Below, piece by piece: positions 34,226 through 43,826 of a DNA stretch of 64,000 nt; the first letter of the stretch is position 1, and the number at the start of each line of letters is the position of its first letter. This stretch comes from Mesorhizobium erdmanii USDA 3471 (GTDB lineage Bacteria > Pseudomonadota > Alphaproteobacteria > Rhizobiales > Rhizobiaceae), in NCBI RefSeq assembly GCF_000472705.1, contig NZ_AXAE01000014.1:1-64000 (forward strand). Reading direction: 5' to 3'. Both the position numbers and the translations under genes were made by a program. Under the pieces are notes generated by a model. That model did no database searches and was not told the origin of the DNA. It saw only the letters and a program-made list of their open reading frames with translations.

Positions 34226-36763
34226 ATGTTTGAGTTGTTTCTTTTGGTCATGGCGATTGCGATTGGGCATTCAGTCTTGACCAATTTGGGACTGATCAAG
34301 GACAGCGCTAAAACCCCTCCTGCGACCAACGAGCCGACAGTTCCCCAGCGTCTCAGCAGGGACGACTATCATCAGCGCATTCGCGACTGGCGTGCAAAAT
34401 GGGAGCCGCTCATCGATCGCACGAAGTGGATACCATCAGGAACGGCCGAGGCAATTATTGAGAAATTTCCAGCCCCGGTGAAATCAACCTTTTCGCTGGA
34501 CAGATTGTCGAACGGAGATCCGGCACTCGAGGAGTTGAAATCGGATTTCAATAAGCACAACGACGTGTTTCGGGCCATGCAGAAGAAACTGCTGAAACGC
34601 CTATTCGATTCCGTTGAAAATAATCCGCTGACCGAAGAGCAGATCAACGCTTGCATCTGCATGGACCGCAACGTGGAGATCGTGGCGGCTGCCGGGTCAG
34701 GGAAGACATCGACAATGGTCGCAAAAGCGGGCTACGCCCTGCATCAGAAAATGGTCAAGGGAAATCAGATACTCCTTCTCGCGTTCAATAGAGATGCAGC
34801 GCAAGAACTGCGAGATAGGGTCAAAGCCCGCCTCACTGACTTCGACGGCGCCGACCAAATCAAAGTAGAGACCTTCAGCGCCTTTGGCCTGCATGTGATC
34901 GCAACAGCGAGCGGTGAGAAGCCCTCGCTGGCTCCCTGGCTCGAACAGTCGGGTCAAGATGTCGAGATGATGGGCGCGATCATCAAAGACTTGTCCGACC
35001 GAGACCCAAAGTTTCAAATGGACTGGAACATTTTCCGTCTCGTTTATGGTCGAGATATCGGTCAGCGGGGTGCCCCATCGGAGCCTGACGCCTATGAGAA
35101 TGGGCGGCGCGGCCACCGAACCGCCAATGGCGACGTCGTAAAAAGCAAGGAAGAGCGGCTGATAGCCGATTGGCTATTTTACCACCATGTCCCCTACGAG
35201 TACGAACGCGTTTACGAGCACAAAACGGCAACCGAGACGCACCGACAATATCAACCGGACTTCTATTACCCCGACATCCAACTTTACCACGAGCATTTCG
35301 CTCTCGGGGCGGACGGGAGAGCTCCGGATCACTTCGACGGCGATTATGTCGAAGGCGCGAAATGGAAGCGGTCAATGCATGCGGAAATGGACACCGCGCT
35401 CTTCGAGACCACCTCGCACGAGATTTCGACGGGAGCTGCGCTATCAAATCTGGAAGCCGAGCTACGGAAGCGGGAACAAACAATTCGCTTCGATCCGGAC
35501 CGCGAAGCGGTGGGTCTCCAGCCGATCAGCAACAAGGAGCTGGCAAATACGGTTCGGATTTTTCAGCAGCACGTGAAGAGCAACGGTCTTACGCCGTCAC
35601 AAATGAAAGAGGCGGTCACCAGTCAGTTAAAGGACGGCCATGCTGCGCGCATCCTGCTGTTCATAAAGCTGTACTATCAGATATCGGCAGAGTGGGAGCG
35701 GAGGCTGACGGAGGGGGACTGGATCGATTTCGAGGATATGCTCATTCAGGCCGGGCAGTATATTGAGTCTGGAGCATATCAGAGCCCCTTCACAATGGTT
35801 CTCGCTGACGAGTTCCAGGATTCTTCCCGCGCCCGAATCCGTCTTTTGAAGGCATTGTCCGCCGAAAAGGATGGCCAGGTTCACCTCTGCGTCGTTGGCG
35901 ATGACTGGCAGGGCATCAACAGGTTCGCTGGTGCGGACATTTCTGTGATGACCGAATTCGAGAAAATCTTCCCCTATGCATCACAGCTGACATTAGGAAC
36001 GACATTTCGATGTCCACAATCGCTCTGCGACATCTCCAGCCAGTTTATCCAGGCGAACCCTATCCAGATCAGAAAGACAGTCAAAACCACGAGCACCTAT
36101 TCGAATGCGTCCGTCCTGGCATTCGGGTTCAAAGACATGACCAGGGCTCAGGGGCATTTGAGGGAACAGTTCGATCTCATGCGCCGCTACATCGAGGACG
36201 AGAGGCTCAAGCCCAGCAGCGGGAATCGTATCACAATCCTGCTTCTTGGACGCTATCGAAGCGACGTCCCGAGCCAGCTGAAGTCGTGGCAACGCAGGTT
36301 CGGCGATGTGCTCGATATTTCATTCAAGACGATCCATTCATCTAAGGGATTGGAGGCTGACTACGTGATGCTGCTGAACGTGGTCGAAGGCTTCCGCGGC
36401 TTTCCAAGCCAGATTGAAGACGACCCGATACTGCAGATTCCGATGCCTGCGCCGGACCCGTATCCCATGGCTGAAGAACGACGTCTATTCTATGTGGGAT
36501 TGACCCGCGCAAAACGACAGGTTCGAATTTATACGAGTTTGGCCACCCCGTCGCGTTTCGTCACCGAACTCGTCACGAAGAGTCGCTTGAAGATCGAAGC
36601 CGTCGACGGCGAGTTGCAGGAGCCGTGTCCGAAATGCGGGATCGGGATCCTCAAACTTCGCACCGGAAAGTATGGCGAATTCGAGAGCTGCAGCACTTGG
36701 CCACGTTGCGACTTCAAACGGAATGTCGCCAATACTGACAAGGCCACTTCAGCACGTCACTGA
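34226..36763 (+). CDS. UvrD/Rep-type helicase with inserted nuclease-like segment and topoisomerase zinc ribbon
   Basis: 845 residues. An N-terminal hydrophobic helix (LFLLVMAIAIGHSVL); Walker A AAAGSGKT at about 154-161; a PD-(D/E)XK-like insertion at about 307-358 (SKEERLIADWLFYHHVPYEY, QPDFYYPD, YHEHF); Walker B ADEFQDS near 526; motifs VGDDWQGINRF, TTFRCP and TIHSSKGLEAD; LFYVGLTRAK; and a final topoisomerase-I-type zinc ribbon (CPKCG ... CSTWPRCDF). It resembles helicase-IV-like SF1 enzymes with nuclease insertions, and could process DNA ends or attack foreign DNA. Confidence 0.88.
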   Translation: MFELFLLVMAIAIGHSVLTNLGLIKDSAKTPPATNEPTVPQRLSRDDYHQRIRDWRAKWEPLIDRTKWIPSGTAEAIIEKFPAPVKSTFSLDRLSNGDPALEELKSDFNKHNDVFRAMQKKLLKRLFDSVENNPLTEEQINACICMDRNVEIVAAAGSGKTSTMVAKAGYALHQKMVKGNQILLLAFNRDAAQELRDRVKARLTDFDGADQIKVETFSAFGLHVIATASGEKPSLAPWLEQSGQDVEMMGAIIKDLSDRDPKFQMDWNIFRLVYGRDIGQRGAPSEPDAYENGRRGHRTANGDVVKSKEERLIADWLFYHHVPYEYERVYEHKTATETHRQYQPDFYYPDIQLYHEHFALGADGRAPDHFDGDYVEGAKWKRSMHAEMDTALFETTSHEISTGAALSNLEAELRKREQTIRFDPDREAVGLQPISNKELANTVRIFQQHVKSNGLTPSQMKEAVTSQLKDGHAARILLFIKLYYQISAEWERRLTEGDWIDFEDMLIQAGQYIESGAYQSPFTMVLADEFQDSSRARIRLLKALSAEKDGQVHLCVVGDDWQGINRFAGADISVMTEFEKIFPYASQLTLGTTFRCPQSLCDISSQFIQANPIQIRKTVKTTSTYSNASVLAFGFKDMTRAQGHLREQFDLMRRYIEDERLKPSSGNRITILLLGRYRSDVPSQLKSWQRRFGDVLDISFKTIHSSKGLEADYVMLLNVVEGFRGFPSQIEDDPILQIPMPAPDPYPMAEERRLFYVGLTRAKRQVRIYTSLATPSRFVTELVTKSRLKIEAVDGELQEPCPKCGIGILKLRTGKYGEFESCSTWPRCDFKRNVANTDKATSARH

Positions 36764-36986
36764 AAACCGATCGATTTTGTAGGTCTCAGCGGGTCGGTTT
36801 CCCGATCCGATGTCAAACGCTCGGACGCAGATATCGTCATCGCCAAAGCTGGTGTCCACCCGCAAGGAGCGTCTGGCTTACAGCGCCGGCTGAAGAAATG
36901 CCCGGGTAGCCAAGGGACCCGTAGCATGCTTGCCGCCATACCCCCTGCCGTTGCACCGGCACCGCGCTCCCGAGCCGCAGGCTATG

Positions 36987-37400
36987 TCATCTGGGTTTGC
37001 GGGGAAACAAACGCGCGTACCTCTCGCAGCCACCAATATTCCCGTCGTACTTAGTGTGCTCGATAAGGCCCGATTGGCCTACGATCACGTCGATCCTGCA
37101 GTGATAATCATAGGTCTCGGTCGCGGTGCCTTGAGACTGGACATAAATAGGCTGTCCGTTCACGTAGGCCGTACTCGAATTGAATGTTGGCACAGTATAA
37201 GAACCGGTATTTCGGCTGCCCCAGGTGAACACGCGCTTATTGTCGATCGTGTTCTCGGCATCAGGGAAGCCAAGAACGTCGAACGCGGCTTGATAAGGTC
37301 GTCCGCGCAGTGAGCTAAGGCCTGCGTCGATATTCTCGAACGTCTGGCACCCGGCCGCAATTGTTACCGCGACCAACGCACAAATACTCCGAAATTTCAT
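36987..37400 (-). CDS. small lipoprotein, hypothetical
   Basis: 137 residues with a lipobox at AVTIAAGC, predicting a lipid-anchored envelope protein. The mature part includes RGRPYQAAFDVLGFPDAENT and a Cys pair (YDYHCRIDVIV, GGCERYA). The early block resembles SmpA/BamE-like small lipoproteins in spirit, but I cannot assign it. It stands alone between the helicase and the MucR group. Confidence 0.7.
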   Translation of the reverse strand: MKFRSICALVAVTIAAGCQTFENIDAGLSSLRGRPYQAAFDVLGFPDAENTIDNKRVFTWGSRNTGSYTVPTFNSSTAYVNGQPIYVQSQGTATETYDYHCRIDVIVGQSGLIEHTKYDGNIGGCERYARLFPRKPR

Positions 37401-37582
37401 TTAGCACCCCTGATTTGCCCACCGCCGCAGCTCGCCAATGCGCTGTTGCGGGCCTACCTGTCATATGAATAGCTGTGGCAGCCTGAGCCGAAGTTACCAC
37501 GGTCAACGCCGCATGAAGAATCATGCCGGTCCATTCTAGGCATAATGGACCGGCAACCTGCAATCGTTCGGAGGCCCCAATT

Positions 37583-37915
37583 CTATTTTTTACGTCTCTG
37601 TTTTTGTGCCTTCAGACAATTCAACTGTACCATATCCCGGAAATCGGCCACCGCACGCTGGCGCTGTATCTCTGTTTCATAGCGGGGTTCCTCCCAAGCC
37701 ATCATGACCTGCGTCTCTCGCAATTCGACCATCTTCTGACGTTGGTGGACGAACCTCATCATTTCGCCGAGTGACATGCCTCGCTGTCGAGCTGTCATGA
37801 TAGAGCCGGCAATAATGGCTTCGTCTTCACAAAACTTATACATTCTGTCGTCCGCCCATGCCGGCGCGGATATAACTAATGCCGCCAAAATGAAAATCGC
37901 GGAGAGTGCCTTCAT
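37583..37915 (-). CDS. secreted small protein coupled to MucR-type gene
   Basis: 110 residues with a signal peptide ([20 protein letters not shown]) and a charged helical mature region ending in KAQKQRRKK. Two Cys (KFCEDE, LNCLKA) may pair. Its ATG at 37915 overlaps the stop of the upstream MucR-type gene as ATGA, so they are cotranslated. Function unknown. Confidence 0.7.
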   Translation of the reverse strand: MKALSAIFILAALVISAPAWADDRMYKFCEDEAIIAGSIMTARQRGMSLGEMMRFVHQRQKMVELRETQVMMAWEEPRYETEIQRQRAVADFRDMVQLNCLKAQKQRRKK

Positions 37916-38349
37916 TTCGCTCCACGCTTAGCCGGAATTTTCTTTGTCGGCCTCAAAGTCTTCCGGCCGAGCCCACTGGATTTTGCCAGCGCCGACCGTT
38001 GAGCCGCGTAGTTCGGCGCCACCATAGGGTAATCGCGCGCCAGACCCCACTTCTCACGGTACGCTTCCGGCGTGAGGTTGTAGTGAGTCATCAGATGCCG
38101 CTTCAACGATTTGAACTGCTTCCCGTCCTCCAGGCAGATGATGTAGTCAGGGAAAACCGACTTCTTCGGATTAACCGCAGGCGTGAGAACAGGCTTTTCG
38201 GGCTCTGCGGGTTGTCCGACCTTCGATAAAGACAGGTTTACGCTGTGGATCAGGTCCGGCAGTGACGCAACCGGCACAGGATTATTGCTAACGTAGGCGG
38301 AAACGATATCTGCGGTTAATTCGATCAGGTTGATGGTCTCGTCGGCCAA
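37912..38349 (-). CDS. MucR/Ros family transcriptional regulator
   Basis: 145 residues. The conserved C-terminal DNA-binding domain reads [46 protein letters not shown], with the C-x2-D / H-x4-H-type zinc site of the MucR subgroup. MucR/Ros proteins are H-NS-like silencers and regulators of exopolysaccharide and virulence in rhizobia and Brucella. The N-terminus ([12 protein letters not shown]) is the usual oligomerisation region. An island-borne copy could silence the less GC-rich cargo or interact with the host's regulators. Confidence 0.92.
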   Translation of the reverse strand: MADETINLIELTADIVSAYVSNNPVPVASLPDLIHSVNLSLSKVGQPAEPEKPVLTPAVNPKKSVFPDYIICLEDGKQFKSLKRHLMTHYNLTPEAYREKWGLARDYPMVAPNYAAQRSALAKSSGLGRKTLRPTKKIPAKRGAK

Positions 38350-38415
38350 GGGCTTTCTCCTTTAATTAATTTAGCCTTCCTAGCTTTTGGCGACAGTCTA
38401 ATCAACGATCGAACT

Positions 38416-39408
38416 TTACCTCGCACAAATCCACTCCAACATTCCCGCGCCTCGTTTTCCGACGAACACGTTGGGAATCCTGTTCAGCGCTTCACCAATC
38501 TGGTCCATTGTGGCTTCCGGGACGCGGCAATTTGCTGGACCAGAACGCTCAGCCAAAACCCACCCCATTGGACCACACCTACAAAATGCGAGGAGCGTCG
38601 GATGATTGCCATCCCATCGATAGAAGTATCTCTGACCTGATTGGATTGATGCGATAGCGTACGCGAGTTCTTCTCCGCCCCTCAGGCAGTTGTCAAATTC
38701 GTTCCCTGCTTTTCGAAGCTGTTCGGCTGTCGTGATCGGGACGAGATCACCAACTTGGTCAAACGGCGGGTTAGGGAACGGCATGAGGCCGAATAGGTTT
38801 GCCAGAATTGCCGCCTGCTGATGCCCCTGAGCTATGGCTCGAAATAGGTGCTGATCATCGTGCATCGGTGCCAACCGTGCAATCACCCACAGCAGTTCAA
38901 CCAGCGCCGGGGCGGGTATCTTGCACTTCAGCAGTGCGCGGCAAACTCGGTTCGACACTGGCATCATTGAGGCTGAGGCCAGTGAGACGATGTCGTCGTC
39001 GCGGAGTTCCGTCGCCTGATAGATGTGATTTGCCAACTGTCCAGCGGCCGCGAGCGCTCGATGAAGTGCCACATAAACGTGTGTCGGCCTGGCATATGGT
39101 CCCAATTTGCCGAGTGCTGAGATCATGCCGGCAGGGCAGGAGTCGAACGCATCAGTGAGAATCTGACGGGACTTAGCGAAGGCCAAAAACCGGTACGTTT
39201 CGGCTGCATCGCGGATAGCCGTACCGCGCTTAGCAAGCCATGCATGCCAGATGTGCCGCCGGCTATCCGATGCGAGCAGGTACTCGCAGATGCGATCATT
39301 CGGCCATATCGACAGGACTTGAGCGCTGTCTTGCCGCGCAAGCACGGCAATAATTGACTTCTCCGACCCATTTCGGCCGAGCGGCGGGCTATTTCGATTG
39401 TGATGCAT
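38416..39408 (-). CDS. PcfJ-like-domain protein, hypothetical
   Basis: 330 residues, soluble, all-helical N-terminal two thirds. The C-terminal third (LRKAGNEFDNCLRGGEELAY, SGQRYFYRWDGNHPTLL, GWVLAERSGPANCRVPE) resembles the PcfJ-like pattern of a conserved NC after a helix, then short strands. PcfJ-like proteins occur in plasmids and islands; the role is unclear. ATG 39408 is divergent from the AIPR gene. Confidence 0.6.
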   Translation of the reverse strand: MHHNRNSPPLGRNGSEKSIIAVLARQDSAQVLSIWPNDRICEYLLASDSRRHIWHAWLAKRGTAIRDAAETYRFLAFAKSRQILTDAFDSCPAGMISALGKLGPYARPTHVYVALHRALAAAGQLANHIYQATELRDDDIVSLASASMMPVSNRVCRALLKCKIPAPALVELLWVIARLAPMHDDQHLFRAIAQGHQQAAILANLFGLMPFPNPPFDQVGDLVPITTAEQLRKAGNEFDNCLRGGEELAYAIASIQSGQRYFYRWDGNHPTLLAFCRCGPMGWVLAERSGPANCRVPEATMDQIGEALNRIPNVFVGKRGAGMLEWICAR

Positions 39409-39603
39409 GGTGGCTATCTCCTGATAGCCCGCCTTCCTCTCGACAGCTCACATAGGCAACCGTTCTGGCGATTGGGGAGATACTTCTTTGAAACAGACCT
39501 CATCCGCTTCCAATTTGAAAAGGTGGTGAAAAAGTCTGGAGATCGGCTGTCTACGGCTACCATAACGCGTAAATCTAGAGCGATTCGTATGAGGTACAAA
39601 GAA

Positions 39604-41268
39604 ATGCCCGCCGTTTCACCTGTAGAATGGGACATCGTGGAAGCACGCGTCCAAACGGCAACCGTCAAATACGGTTTGGAGAAACCATCCCTTGGCTTTT
39701 TGTACGTTGCGCTAGAGCAGCATTTTCCTGACCGGGCAATCGACTATCCCGAGATGATCGTCGATGGTGGAAATGACCTCGGCGTGGACGCCATCGAAAT
39801 CCTAGAGCGCGAAGACAGAGCTGAAGTCCTTATTTTTCAGTCGAAACATCGAACGTCTCTGAAATCGACCGATCGAACGATAAATGACGGCGAAGTTCTG
39901 AAAATTGGGTCGTTTCTGCACGCGCTCTTCGAAAAGGAAGCGCGCCTCCTAACAACCGGCAACCTTCAGCTCACCGAGGCTGTAGGACGCATTTGGGAGC
40001 TTCACAAGCGCGGTGTGATTTGCCGCTATCGCGTCATCTTCTGCAGCAATGGAAAAGGCCTTTCGAGGTCGGCTCAACAGATTTTGGACAGCACGCTGCA
40101 GCCTCTGGGTAACGTCGACTACGAGGTCTATGGACCGTCGGAAATTATGCGCGACATTGGTTCTGCTGAACGAGAACGGGAGATCGGAAATCTTCAGGTC
40201 GTAGGCAAGGAAGCATTCGAAAGAAGTGATGGGGACATACGTGGCGTTATCGCCTCAGTAGATGCCCGCTCGTTCGTAGAACTTATCCAAACGGCAGACG
40301 GAAAATCTATTAAGCGGCACCTCTTCGACGAGAATCTCCGAATCTTCTTGGGCGCAAATGGCGGATACAACAGCAATATCATCCAAACTGCGGTTTCGGA
40401 AGACAGCCACCTATTTTGGTACCTCAACAATGGTATCACGATAACCTGCAAGGACTACGCTTATAACAAAGGCCATTCCAATCCGATTATCAGGATCGAC
40501 GACTTTCAAATTGTCAACGGAGCCCAAACATCGCACTCGCTGTTAGAAGCATACCGTCGCTCGCCGGAGGCGTTCGACAACGTGGTACTGATGGTCAGGA
40601 TTTACGCCACTAGTCGAAACGACATTGCCGAAAAGGTGGCCGTAGCGACCAATAGCCAGGCTCGCATCCAAGCGCGAGATTTACGTGCAAATCATCCTGT
40701 TATGAAAAAACTCGAAATCGCCTTTCAGGATCAGGGTTATTTCTTCGAGCGAAAGAGGAATATGCACGCGGATCGCGAACCCCGCAAAAGGATCGACGCA
40801 TTGAAGCTGGGTCAAATCCTGCTTTCATATCAAATGGGGGAACCAGATCGCGCGAAGGCTGACTCGGACACGATCTTCGGGGATCGCTTCCATTTGATCT
40901 TCCATGAGCATTATAGCGTTGATGAGCTGTGCCGGCTTGTGGAGCTATATAGATTGATCGAAGAGATGCGCGACAACCACGTTGCTCAGCAGCGGGACGC
41001 GATAGAGCCGACAGGCGAGCGGCAGTATCTCGTTTATGGCCATTGGTTCGTGCTCTATGCCGCCCGATTGATCGTCTCAAGCAAGGGCAAACAGATACCC
41101 CACGGCAACGACGCCAGCACTCTAGTCTTGGAGGCCTTAGCCCTGGTCGCGAGGGCGTGTGCAAGGGTGAAGAGCACCGCGCAGTATCAGCTTTTCCGAA
41201 GTTCCAAGACGAAAGATCGCATTATCGCCGAACTCGAAGGAAGGCAGATGAGCCTTTTTGACCTGTAG
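39604..41268 (+). CDS. AIPR family abortive-infection protein with Mrr-like N-domain
   Basis: 554 residues from ATG 39604, chosen because GAGG lies nine bases upstream; ATG 39589 is possible. The N-terminal 200 residues look restriction-endonuclease-like (GGNDLGVDAIEI at about 54 and EVLIFQSKHR at about 75: Asp ... Gln-x-Lys). The AIPR domain follows with FWYLNNGITITC (about 270) and QIVNGAQTSHSL (about 302). AIPR proteins are linked to abortive infection against phage; the mechanism is not settled. The gene stands alone with its own upstream region. Confidence 0.85.
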   Translation: MPAVSPVEWDIVEARVQTATVKYGLEKPSLGFLYVALEQHFPDRAIDYPEMIVDGGNDLGVDAIEILEREDRAEVLIFQSKHRTSLKSTDRTINDGEVLKIGSFLHALFEKEARLLTTGNLQLTEAVGRIWELHKRGVICRYRVIFCSNGKGLSRSAQQILDSTLQPLGNVDYEVYGPSEIMRDIGSAEREREIGNLQVVGKEAFERSDGDIRGVIASVDARSFVELIQTADGKSIKRHLFDENLRIFLGANGGYNSNIIQTAVSEDSHLFWYLNNGITITCKDYAYNKGHSNPIIRIDDFQIVNGAQTSHSLLEAYRRSPEAFDNVVLMVRIYATSRNDIAEKVAVATNSQARIQARDLRANHPVMKKLEIAFQDQGYFFERKRNMHADREPRKRIDALKLGQILLSYQMGEPDRAKADSDTIFGDRFHLIFHEHYSVDELCRLVELYRLIEEMRDNHVAQQRDAIEPTGERQYLVYGHWFVLYAARLIVSSKGKQIPHGNDASTLVLEALALVARACARVKSTAQYQLFRSSKTKDRIIAELEGRQMSLFDL

Positions 41269-41417
41269 CCAGGGACGCCCTTGGAGATACGATCGTTGGC
41301 ATCCTTGCGCGAGTTCATTTTCAGCTGGCAGCCGTCCGATGGCCGGTGCAACAAACACCGTTGTCGATAGTCGCTTGCTTGAGGATAGCGCCATCCATTA
41401 ACAGATGGAGAACGGCG

Positions 41418-41738
41418 ATGGACGCTCGCATCATCAAGGCGCTGGCCTGCGAAAGCAGGCTCAAGATTCTGGACTTTCTCAACTGGCCAGAGCTGTATTT
41501 CCCCGAGATTCCTGATGCGCGACAGACCGGTCTGACCAACAAGCTGATCTGTGGCAGGCTCGCCATCACACAAGAGTCGGTCAGCCTCCATATGCGTTGG
41601 CTGACGGAGGCCAGGTTGGTGACAGGGACGAAGATTGGCACGCGGGTCTTCTATAAGCGAGATGAGCCGGGGATTGAAGAGGCGATCACCAGCCTGTGCG
41701 AGCTTCTGCAAAAGCCAGCATCGGCAGATAATGGCTAG
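41418..41738 (+). CDS. ArsR-type helix-turn-helix regulator
   Basis: 106 residues from ATG 41418 (GGAG upstream). The winged-helix core reads MDARIIKALACESRLKIL, TNKLICGRLAITQESVSLHM, RWLTEARLVTGTKIGTRVFY, the ArsR/SmtB pattern. The single Cys in each of LACESR and KLICGR is not a standard metal site, so the ligand is unclear. It converges with the exported protease gene. Confidence 0.8.
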   Translation: MDARIIKALACESRLKILDFLNWPELYFPEIPDARQTGLTNKLICGRLAITQESVSLHMRWLTEARLVTGTKIGTRVFYKRDEPGIEEAITSLCELLQKPASADNG

Positions 41739-41753
41739 TCATGCTCGTCACGG

Positions 41754-42923
41754 CTATTGGCAGCACACCTTGCGAACGTAAGTGTTGCCGAAGGTGGAAT
41801 AGGCGTCGTCGGGGATCGCTCCTTTCGCCTTCATCTCACTGACCAAACTCTTGGCCATCTGCTCATCGAACGTGTTCTCCAAGGTGATCGCGTACCAGCC
41901 ATTCGTGGCAAGATAGGCAGAAAGCGGGATGGATGACGAGCGGACATAGGACTCAGCCTCGGCATAGTTGTCGAAGCTCTTGACCTGGACGTGACGCCGA
42001 CCAAATGGGCCACTGTCGTACTGGTCAACGTAGACCCAGGTGTCATGCATGTAGCCAACCTTGCCTCCTACCTGCACCCGATACCAGCGGCCTGTATTCC
42101 CAAGGATCGCGACTGCTACTCCGTTTCTTAGCACGGCAACGTTGGTTGACTTTCCCTCGGGTAGTGCCTTGAGGGGCGCAGAACCTTTGGGATGCACGAC
42201 ACGGCCCGAATGGGCATCTGGAATAGATATCGATGGACCCGCAGATGGTGCAGGTTGCGCAGTGACTGGCGGCGGAGTCGGCTGGGGTGGCGGCGTGTAC
42301 GATGGCTCTTGATTTGCCATGGCCGTCTGACCACCGTCAGGTGTGAACGTCACGACCTTGTATTTTGTCATCTCGCTCATTGAGAGATAGCGAATGTCGT
42401 TGCTGTCATACTGCAGCGAAAGCTGAAGCAGGGCGGGGTCCACACCCATTTCGATCATGTAGGTGATAACATCAGCGGTGATCTGCTGGACGGCGGAAAC
42501 CGCATCTTGGGTGCTTAGTGGAATGTCGCCCTGGAACGATGATCTGTGAACGCCGATGGAACCTGGCTCGGCATAGCGCAGAACGCCACCGAGGAAGGTA
42601 AGGGAGCAAGCCGAAGCACACTCGGCCGCCCTGAACTGCGCCGTGTTGATGCCCAGTCTCCGGATCAGCCGACCCAGCTCCATCGCCTTCTGGATGTTGC
42701 CGCCAGGAGACCGAAACGTGACGGCAGTCGCTGTACTGGATCGCACCAGATTCTCGAAGCCCGACAGATCGTCTTGGTAAGCGAAATCACCTGAGACCAC
42801 TACATAGTGCAGTCCGCCGTCGGTTTGTCCGGCCTCGAATTGCAGACCAGCGTGAGCCGCTGGTGTGCCCACCAAAGCCCAACCGACAAACAACAGGACA
42901 CAGATGGAAAAAACGCGAAACAT
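41754..42923 (-). CDS. periplasmic ClpP-fold serine protease-like protein with SH3 domain
   Basis: 389 residues. A signal peptide (FSICVLLFVGWALVGTPAAHA) is followed by a ClpP/crotonase-fold domain: RSPGGNIQKAMELGRLIRRL, then ECASACSLTFLGG with a candidate Ser nucleophile near 104, and His126 in IGVHRS. A Pro-rich linker (PPPQPTPPPVTAQPAPS) leads to an SH3-like domain (NVAVLRNGVAVAILGNTGRW) and a SPOR-like C-terminus. This domain set suggests an envelope protein that contacts peptidoglycan. Confidence 0.75.
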   Translation of the reverse strand: MFRVFSICVLLFVGWALVGTPAAHAGLQFEAGQTDGGLHYVVVSGDFAYQDDLSGFENLVRSSTATAVTFRSPGGNIQKAMELGRLIRRLGINTAQFRAAECASACSLTFLGGVLRYAEPGSIGVHRSSFQGDIPLSTQDAVSAVQQITADVITYMIEMGVDPALLQLSLQYDSNDIRYLSMSEMTKYKVVTFTPDGGQTAMANQEPSYTPPPQPTPPPVTAQPAPSAGPSISIPDAHSGRVVHPKGSAPLKALPEGKSTNVAVLRNGVAVAILGNTGRWYRVQVGGKVGYMHDTWVYVDQYDSGPFGRRHVQVKSFDNYAEAESYVRSSSIPLSAYLATNGWYAITLENTFDEQMAKSLVSEMKAKGAIPDDAYSTFGNTYVRKVCCQ

Positions 42924-43108
42924 GGCCCCAGAACAACCCCGACCGCAAGTTTAGTGGCAGTCAGGCAAGGCTGTCGACTCATTGTTTCGAATTTGGTGAA
43001 CTTCAGGCTGAAGTACGGCGCCGTCGGAAGCTGGACGTCAGCAGTGTTGTCCGCTGTCGGACCTCTCTACACAGCGGCCTGTCCGAGTGCCGGAACTCGA
43101 TCGCAACT

Positions 43109-43813
43109 CTAGAAGTGGATCGAGCCCTTACCGCAGCGGTGCCACTTGTACTGGTAACCGGATTGGCCGTCCTTGCCATAGCACCATTTGGCGGCTTCAA
43201 GCTGTCGGGCCAGCACGTCTCTCGCTCCGCAGGCCTTTTCAGTCTGCGGATCATCTCCTGAACCGCCACGACAATTTTCGTTGGCCACCTGCCACTGACG
43301 AATCAGCTTTGTCGGCGGTGCTGCCTTCGTTGCCTCGACCTTCGAACCATCAGCGGGGGCGCGAGTGGTAAAGCGCGGAAGAGGAACTTCGAGCGAGGTT
43401 GCCTTGTCGGTTGGAGCTTGCGCGTCGCAGGAAGTCAGCTCTTCACCGTCAATTCGTATCGTCTGCGGGCCTTCGACATCCAAAATGAACGTCCGCTGGA
43501 AAGGGTTGCCCGTCTCCAGGCAATCGGCGTCGACCACATAGCGATTAGCCCGCAGCTGTCGCACAGCAGCCACCACACATCCGACTTCGGGAACATCGTA
43601 AGCATGTCCATCCTTCGAGACCGAAAACTCGATGGAACCCAGCTGGCCTTTGCTAAACTGTTCGCAGTACTCGGCCGATCTCATATAGGCACCGTCAGCA
43701 ACGGGGAGTGCATCCGTCGCGTTGGCTGTGGGGGTGCCCACGACCAATAACAGGAACGGAAGCACGGTCTTGAATGAAGACCGTGTTAGGAAAACACCGG
43801 AGAGAGCCCCCAC
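43109..43813 (-). CDS. exported protein with C-terminal Cys motif, hypothetical
   Basis: 234 residues. N-terminal hydrophobic signal (TVLPFLLLVVGTPTANA). The C-terminus holds ENCRGGSGDDPQTEKACGAR and RQLEAAKWCYGKDGQ, a Cys-containing motif I have seen in many short alphaproteobacterial exported proteins. The GTG at 43813 is the only start giving a positively charged n-region. An inverted repeat (43763-43785) overlaps the signal-peptide codons. Confidence 0.65.
   Translation of the reverse strand: MGALSGVFLTRSSFKTVLPFLLLVVGTPTANATDALPVADGAYMRSAEYCEQFSKGQLGSIEFSVSKDGHAYDVPEVGCVVAAVRQLRANRYVVDADCLETGNPFQRTFILDVEGPQTIRIDGEELTSCDAQAPTDKATSLEVPLPRFTTRAPADGSKVEATKAAPPTKLIRQWQVANENCRGGSGDDPQTEKACGARDVLARQLEAAKWCYGKDGQSGYQYKWHRCGKGSIHF
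43763..43785. repeat. perfect 9-bp inverted repeat in a signal-peptide region
   Basis: CACGGTCTT and AAGACCGTG around GAATG. On the minus-strand mRNA this would fold a hairpin within the first codons of the 43109-43813 gene, possibly limiting its translation, or it may be an operator. Confidence 0.5.
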
Positions 43814-43826
43814 CGCCGCCCCTTTT

